From an uncultured Clostridia bacterium (GTDB lineage: Bacteria > Bacillota > Clostridia > TANB77 > CAG-508): a DNA stretch of 36,398 nt. The notes under the pieces were generated by a model. That model made no database searches. It saw nothing but the letters and a program-made list of their open reading frames with translations, and had not been told where the DNA came from. The stretch is from the NCBI GenBank assembly GCA_934122125.1, contig CAKOVW010000006.1, forward strand, positions 1 through 36,398. Reading direction: 5' to 3'. The position numbers were made by a program, and so were the translations under genes. This document shows, in pieces, positions 31,834-36,398 of the stretch (its first letter is position 1; each line of letters starts with the position of its first letter).

Positions 31834-33768
31834 TTATTTTAATGGTTTATCTTCCGCCCATTCCGGCCACCGCCGCCTCCGGCCTCCGCCACCGCCAGAG
31901 AAGCCTCCTCCAAAGCCTCCTCCTGACGAGAAGTTTCTTCCGTCATAATTTCTAGCAGCTTCTGCACTCATACCTCCCATGTATACTTTGTTTACTGAGG
32001 TATTAAATGTATTTAAAAATGATGTATTTAATGAACTGTGATATAACATATGTATATATGCGTATTCATACCCATCTAAGTTTTGTAATTCTGGATATTT
32101 AATCTTTAATTGTTTTAATACTTTGTCTGCAATTCCAAATGCTGTTGCAAATACTAAATACTTTTCCCAAAGTTTTAAGTCTGGTACTTCCTTTTCATTT
32201 AATAACGAAAAGTCTTCCATATATTTTTTTAGACCTACCCACTTTGCTTTTTCCTCTAGTCCCTTGTCTGTTAAACTATTCTTTTTATTTCGTATATTGA
32301 AATGTACAATAGCATTTGCTATCATAAGTATTGCTGGTATTGGCATAATTCCTATAACGGAAATTCCAAACCCTAAATACAAACTTGCTGTTGTTGTATG
32401 CTTAGCAACTTCTTTTTCTATCTCTTTTGAGTAATTTTCTTTAGATATTTGATTTTCTTTTACTTTTTCTCCTATTGAATTCACTTTGCTCATGAAAGTT
32501 TCACAATGTTTTTTAGCATACTTTTCAAATTCTTTCATAGTAAAGGTTTTTTCTGTTGAAACATTATCTAATATTCCATAAACTACTTGCTCATCTTTTG
32601 TTAAAGCTGGCATTTCACTCTTATGATCTGAATAATCTAAAATGTTTATTCTAACTTGTGGTTTTGATGCCGTATTATCTTCTGAAAATGCTACATATTT
32701 TTTTAGTGCTAATTGTAGCATAGTTGCAGATAGAACTTTTGATATATTACTAGAAAATTTTCCATTTTTGAAATAATATAAATATGCTGCATCACCTGCT
32801 GATGCTTCCTTATCTGGAACATCTCTAAAATAGTCTATATCAGGCATTTTTTTCTTTTTAATCTTAAATGACTCTATTATATTTTTTATTAATTTATATG
32901 TAAAGAATACGCTTAATAAAATTGTTGCTATAATATAACCATAATGTATTATTTTAGCAATACGTTCTTCATTTTCTTTGCCTTGTATATATGCTTCTCT
33001 TTCTTCATTTGACTTATCTGCCCACTTTTGCTCCTCTGATAATATAGAGTTTAATTTAGCCTTATTAGTTACTTTATTTTTTGTAAACATATTTTCTAAA
33101 GTAACAACCCTAGCTTCAACCATTACTCCTGTACTTAAATGGTCTACTTCTACATATACATTATCTGAATTCACTGTAATATTTCCATTGTATGGTCCAT
33201 GTGCCCATCCTCTTATATTGTTTTTTTCAGTTACTGCCTTAGGTAACTTAATTGTTCCTGTTAATTTTGTTACTGGTATTGTATTATCTGTACCTACTAA
33301 TTGCCAGTATAATTCTGAGCAGTCTGTATATGTTTTTACCGCACCTACTACTTTGTATTTTATTTGGTAAGCTCTTGACTCATTTCCATTTACTGAAACT
33401 CCCCAGGCAATTTCAAATTTATTACCACTAATAGGTAAGCCATAATAACAGTTTTTAGTAACATGATACATTTCTTCATTAATTTTAGTTAGTTTTTGTT
33501 CATTTCCCTCATCTACTCTATATACCTCTACATTAGTAATTTCCTTAAATTTAGAACTATCTAAATAAAAATCTTTAAACATTGTATTGGTATTTGTAAT
33601 TCTTGCATTCCAATTTTCAGTTACATCCATACTTCCATCTTCATTTAATTGAATTTGAAAGTCTAAGCTGTTTAGTCTAATGCTTCCTGCTTGTACCTGA
33701 TTTGTTAGTAAAAGCACTCCTACAAACGTTGCTAACATAATTAATGTTCTAATTAAACGTTTCTTCAT
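31834..33768 (-). CDS. DUF2207 membrane protein with altered C-terminus
   Basis: The 644-residue protein has a signal peptide, an extracellular DUF2207 domain (SLDFQIQLNEDGSMDVTENW), a membrane helix (about 273-293), a cytoplasmic domain, two more helices (about 466-497) and a Gly/Ser-rich end. In the family the Gly tail runs to the C-terminus. Here it switches to RRRRWPEWAEDKPLK; shifting one base around 31876-31890 would continue the Gly run (GGGGG, then RNGRKINH and stop at 31839). The function is unknown. AAAGGGG lies 11 nt before the ATG. Confidence 0.85.
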   Translation of the reverse strand: MKKRLIRTLIMLATFVGVLLLTNQVQAGSIRLNSLDFQIQLNEDGSMDVTENWNARITNTNTMFKDFYLDSSKFKEITNVEVYRVDEGNEQKLTKINEEMYHVTKNCYYGLPISGNKFEIAWGVSVNGNESRAYQIKYKVVGAVKTYTDCSELYWQLVGTDNTIPVTKLTGTIKLPKAVTEKNNIRGWAHGPYNGNITVNSDNVYVEVDHLSTGVMVEARVVTLENMFTKNKVTNKAKLNSILSEEQKWADKSNEEREAYIQGKENEERIAKIIHYGYIIATILLSVFFTYKLIKNIIESFKIKKKKMPDIDYFRDVPDKEASAGDAAYLYYFKNGKFSSNISKVLSATMLQLALKKYVAFSEDNTASKPQVRINILDYSDHKSEMPALTKDEQVVYGILDNVSTEKTFTMKEFEKYAKKHCETFMSKVNSIGEKVKENQISKENYSKEIEKEVAKHTTTASLYLGFGISVIGIMPIPAILMIANAIVHFNIRNKKNSLTDKGLEEKAKWVGLKKYMEDFSLLNEKEVPDLKLWEKYLVFATAFGIADKVLKQLKIKYPELQNLDGYEYAYIHMLYHSSLNTSFLNTFNTSVNKVYMGGMSAEAARNYDGRNFSSGGGFGGGFSGGGGGRRRRWPEWAEDKPLK

Positions 33769-33861
33769 TGTTAGAAATTTCCCCTTTCAAATATTTTATT
33801 CTTATATTTTATACAATAAATTTATAAATATCAATAGAAAAATATTAAAAAACAAATATAA

Positions 33862-33892
33862 AAAAACTCCCTACATAATGTAGAGAGTTTTT
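33862..33892. terminator. Bidirectional terminator beside the GC-rich gene
   Basis: A 14-bp stem with one mismatch (AAAAACTCCCTACA, TGTAGAGAGTTTTT) and a 3-nt loop lies between the convergent-facing end of the Rcl-like gene and the DUF2207 start region. Confidence 0.8.
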
Positions 33893-33898
33893 GAAGTG

Positions 33899-34327
33899 TT
33901 ACTTCTTAGCGTACTCGATCATATATTCCCCAACCAGCAGTGGAATGTTGCTGAGGTTCTGGAACTCAAATCTCTGCTTGACCATTGGGATTCCCTTGAT
34001 GCTGGGGTTAACCTCGTCCATTCTTTCATAAATCAAAAGAATGGGAATTCCAAAGGCGTTTGCCTTTTCCAGCTCAGCCCCAACTTCCAGAGAAGGAGCT
34101 CCCACGTAGGCCACAACCAGTGCCGATTTGGCAATGATGCCAGCATTGGCCTCATACATTGCCTGGCACTCCTTTGTGGTAGCCGTCTTGATGCTCTCTT
34201 CCAGCTGCTTCCGATTTTGAGGCGTATATGCCTCAAAGCCATACTTTTCAAATTCCTCCCTCAGCTTTTCGTAAAGCACATTGTTGCCAGTCAGTGCTCC
34301 AGAAATATAAACCTGCCGCTTTGCCAT
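33899..34327 (-). CDS. Rcl/nucleoside 2-deoxyribosyltransferase-like protein, GC-rich
   Basis: The 142-residue protein starts VYISGALTG and has ALVVAYVGAPSLEVGAELEK followed by ANAFGIPILLIYE. This matches the deoxyribosyltransferase fold, closest to DNPH1/Rcl, which hydrolyses the N-glycosidic bond of 2'-deoxynucleoside 5'-monophosphates; the catalytic Glu would be in GAELEKA. Base composition is unlike all neighbours: 34021-34200 contains 89 G or C of 180 (49%), against about 25% in the adjacent ATPase gene. This suggests horizontal transfer. AAGGAG precedes the ATG at 34327; an upstream ATG at 34357 lies in a palindrome. Confidence 0.7.
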   Translation of the reverse strand: MAKRQVYISGALTGNNVLYEKLREEFEKYGFEAYTPQNRKQLEESIKTATTKECQAMYEANAGIIAKSALVVAYVGAPSLEVGAELEKANAFGIPILLIYERMDEVNPSIKGIPMVKQRFEFQNLSNIPLLVGEYMIEYAKK

Positions 34328-34375
34328 ATTGTGAATACACTCCTTATAAAAATTCATTCTTACGAATGTACTTTA

Positions 34376-34404
34376 ATTATACCTCAAATTTACATAATTT
34401 GCAA
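34376..34404 (-). promoter_or_regulatory. Promoter of the Rcl-like gene
   Basis: On the minus strand TTGCAA (34399-34404), a 17-bp spacer and TATAAT (34376-34381). A small inverted repeat CATTC-N4-GAATG (34355-34368) sits just downstream, near the transcription start, as an operator might. The promoter is AT-rich like the host, unlike the coding sequence. Confidence 0.65.
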
Positions 34405-34407
34405 GTT

Positions 34408-36398
34408 TTATACATTTCTATTTTTAGCAGAATAGTTTATTGGTATTGTCCTTTTTTCAAATTTTGGTTCTAATTTATTAAATGCTTTTTGTATTTCCAT
34501 TATTATTAATGGTAATATTGATATTCCAAAGGTATATAACCATTGAACTTGTGTTAGTGGTACTAATTTAAATACATCTGCCACTGACGGAATTATAACT
34601 ACTATAACTTGTAATAATGCTCCTAAAATAAACGCTCCCATCAAATATTTATTTTCAAATAATCCTACTTTAAATATTGACTCTTCACTTTTTATATTAA
34701 AACTATGTACTAGTTCCAATAGTCCTAAACTTACAAAAGCCATAGTTCTACCAACTTCCACATTATATAAGTAGTTTCCTACACTAAATGCCACTAGAGT
34801 TAAAATTCCTAGCATTGTTCCCTCTACTATTATTTTTTGCCACAATCCATCTGCAAAAATTCCCTTTTTATTATCTCTTGGCTTTTTATCCATAATATCC
34901 GCTTCTGGCTTCTCTAACCCCAACGCAATTGCTGGTAAAGAATCTGTTACTAAATTTATCCATAAAAGTTGAATAGCCAAAAGTGGCGATTTTAAGCCTA
35001 ATAATAGCCCAACAAATATTGTTACAATCTCCCCAATATTTGTTGCAATTAAAAAATGCACTGCTTTTTTTATATTATCAAATATATTTCTCCCTTGTTT
35101 AACTGCTCCAACTATTGTAACAAAATTATCATCTGTTAAGACCATATCTGCTGCATTTTTAGCAACATCAGTGCCATTTTTTCCCATCGCAATTCCTATA
35201 TCTGCATTTTTTAGTGCTGGTGCATCATTTACCCCATCTCCTGTCATTGCAACTACAGCACCTGTGGATTGGTATGCCTTTACAATTCTTACCTTATGTT
35301 CTGGTGTTACTCTTGCAAAAACAGAATAATTCATTATATTTTTTTGCAATACATTTTGAGGTATTTTATCAAGTTCTTCACCAGTAATAGCTAAATCATT
35401 TCCTCTTAATATTCCTAAATCCTTTGCAATTGCTTTAGCTGTTATTATGTGATCTCCTGTAATCATTACAGTTTTTATTCCTGCTTTTCTGCAAGTTGCT
35501 ACTGCTTCTTTTACTCCCTCTCTTGGAGGATCTATCATTCCTATTAATCCTACAAAAATTAAGTTTTTTTCGACACTTTCACTATCTATCTTAGTTGGCA
35601 AACTTTGAGTATCTAAATATGCTATTGCTAGTACTCTTAAGGCACCATCTGCCATCTTATTATTTTGGTTTTCTATTTGTTTAATTCTTTGATAATCTAG
35701 TGTAGTTATAGTTCCATTTGCATATACTTTTGAACATCTTTTTAATAACACATCTGGTGCACCTTTTGTAATAATTCTATACCCAGCTGGTATCTTATGA
35801 ATTGTTGTCATCATTTTTCTGTCTGAGTCAAATGGAATATCTTTTACACGTTTCATTATATTATATAACTCATTTTTGTTTTGTCCTTCTTCTAAAGCTC
35901 TATTTACAATCGCTGCCTCAGTTGGTTCTCCTGTCAATTCAATTTTTCCATTTTCTTTTAATATTTCTACATCTGTACACATTGTAGCCATACCCATAAT
36001 CCATTTTATATACTCTTTATCATTACTTTCTCCATTTATATCTGATATTTTAGTAACCTGCATCTTATTTTGAGTTAGTGTTCCTGTTTTGTCAGAACAT
36101 ATAACACTACTACTGCCCAAAGTTTCAACTGCTGGAAGTTTTCTAATTATACTATTTTTCTTCGCCATTTTTGTTACACCAATTGATAGCATAATTGTTA
36201 CTATTGCAGGTAATCCCTCTGGTATTGCTGCTACAGCCAAACCTACTGAAGTCATAAACATCTCTATTGGCTCAATTTTCTTTAAAAGTCCAATTACAAA
36301 TATTAATAAGCAAATTCCTAAACATGCTATTCCTAAAGACTTTCCTACTTCTCCTAATTTCTTTTGAATTGGTGTTTCTGGAGCTTCATTTGTGATAA
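34408..36398 (-). CDS. Calcium-type P-type ATPase (P2), N-terminus outside window
   Basis: The frame is open to the end of the window, so the actuator domain and first helices are missing; 662 residues remain. Visible are membrane helix 4 with PEGLP, the phosphorylation loop SDKTGTLTQNKM (Asp codon at 36091-36093), the nucleotide-binding KGAPDVLL, the hinge MTGDGVNDAPALKNADIGIA and a C-terminal six-helix cation-ATPase domain. PEGLP with these motifs marks the SERCA/PMCA-like Ca2+ group. An internal ATG at 36261 is not the start. Confidence 0.93.
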   Translation of the reverse strand, partial: ITNEAPETPIQKKLGEVGKSLGIACLGICLLIFVIGLLKKIEPIEMFMTSVGLAVAAIPEGLPAIVTIMLSIGVTKMAKKNSIIRKLPAVETLGSSSVICSDKTGTLTQNKMQVTKISDINGESNDKEYIKWIMGMATMCTDVEILKENGKIELTGEPTEAAIVNRALEEGQNKNELYNIMKRVKDIPFDSDRKMMTTIHKIPAGYRIITKGAPDVLLKRCSKVYANGTITTLDYQRIKQIENQNNKMADGALRVLAIAYLDTQSLPTKIDSESVEKNLIFVGLIGMIDPPREGVKEAVATCRKAGIKTVMITGDHIITAKAIAKDLGILRGNDLAITGEELDKIPQNVLQKNIMNYSVFARVTPEHKVRIVKAYQSTGAVVAMTGDGVNDAPALKNADIGIAMGKNGTDVAKNAADMVLTDDNFVTIVGAVKQGRNIFDNIKKAVHFLIATNIGEIVTIFVGLLLGLKSPLLAIQLLWINLVTDSLPAIALGLEKPEADIMDKKPRDNKKGIFADGLWQKIIVEGTMLGILTLVAFSVGNYLYNVEVGRTMAFVSLGLLELVHSFNIKSEESIFKVGLFENKYLMGAFILGALLQVIVVIIPSVADVFKLVPLTQVQWLYTFGISILPLIIMEIQKAFNKLEPKFEKRTIPINYSAKNRNV

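Noticed and set aside
34033..34435. Long alternative frames over the GC-rich gene (both strands)
   Set aside because: They reflect the higher GC content; only the 33899-34327 minus frame has family motifs and a ribosome binding site.
1..36398. rRNA, tRNA, replication origin or known riboswitch
   Set aside because: I read the gaps on both strands and found no cloverleaf, rRNA segment, DnaA-box cluster or recognisable riboswitch core; a covariance search could still find divergent ones.

Overview
The window reads as chromosome from an AT-rich, endospore-forming member of the Clostridia. Intergenic DNA is very AT-rich, promoters are near-consensus sigma-A type with 17-bp spacers, and ribosome binding sites are strong GGAGG-like. 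Spo0A, SpoVM, a SpoIVFA/SpoIVFB-like pair and a YyaC-like protein are present, while NrdD-type and radical-SAM proteins fit an anaerobe. I cannot name a genus. No rRNA, tRNA or CRISPR array is visible.

Layout. 1-8.1 kb holds housekeeping genes: the end of an SPFH/band-7 protein, rarA, ruvA, tcdA, rpmB, a very small spoVM with a small membrane protein, nth, a bactofilin-like membrane protein, a patatin-like phospholipase and the rpsF-ssb-rpsR operon. 8.2-11.3 kb is a sporulation-flavoured block: spoIVFB-like protease, a 158-bp palindromic element, spoIVFA-like M23 protein, two unassigned small proteins and yyaC. 11.3-14.8 kb holds an AlkD-like DNA repair protein, a DUF4116 repeat protein and an NrdD-like protein that lacks both the thiyl-radical cysteine and the glycyl-radical domain.

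14.8-16.6 kb is a gene-poor accessory scar. It contains two mutually inverted copies of what looks like a type I toxin-antitoxin module (tiny hydrophobic peptide plus convergent antisense RNA, each with its own near-consensus promoter), a third orphan antisense-RNA unit, an XRE-repressor remnant and a tyrosine-recombinase fragment. This is the most likely undescribed system here.

16.6-28.9 kb is mainly on the minus strand: spo0A, yigZ, a frameshifted baiN, a methionine gamma-lyase-like PLP protein, a WG-repeat protein, a CNNM/CorC transporter, a sortase with one substrate (altered thioester motif, no membrane anchor), a YitT protein, an Elp3-like radical SAM protein and rnc. 29.1-36.4 kb holds an HtrA protease and an M23 peptidase on the plus strand, a candidate small RNA, a DUF2207 protein with a probable frameshift in its glycine tail, a GC-rich and probably acquired Rcl/deoxyribosyltransferase-like gene, and a Ca2+-type P-type ATPase cut by the window edge.
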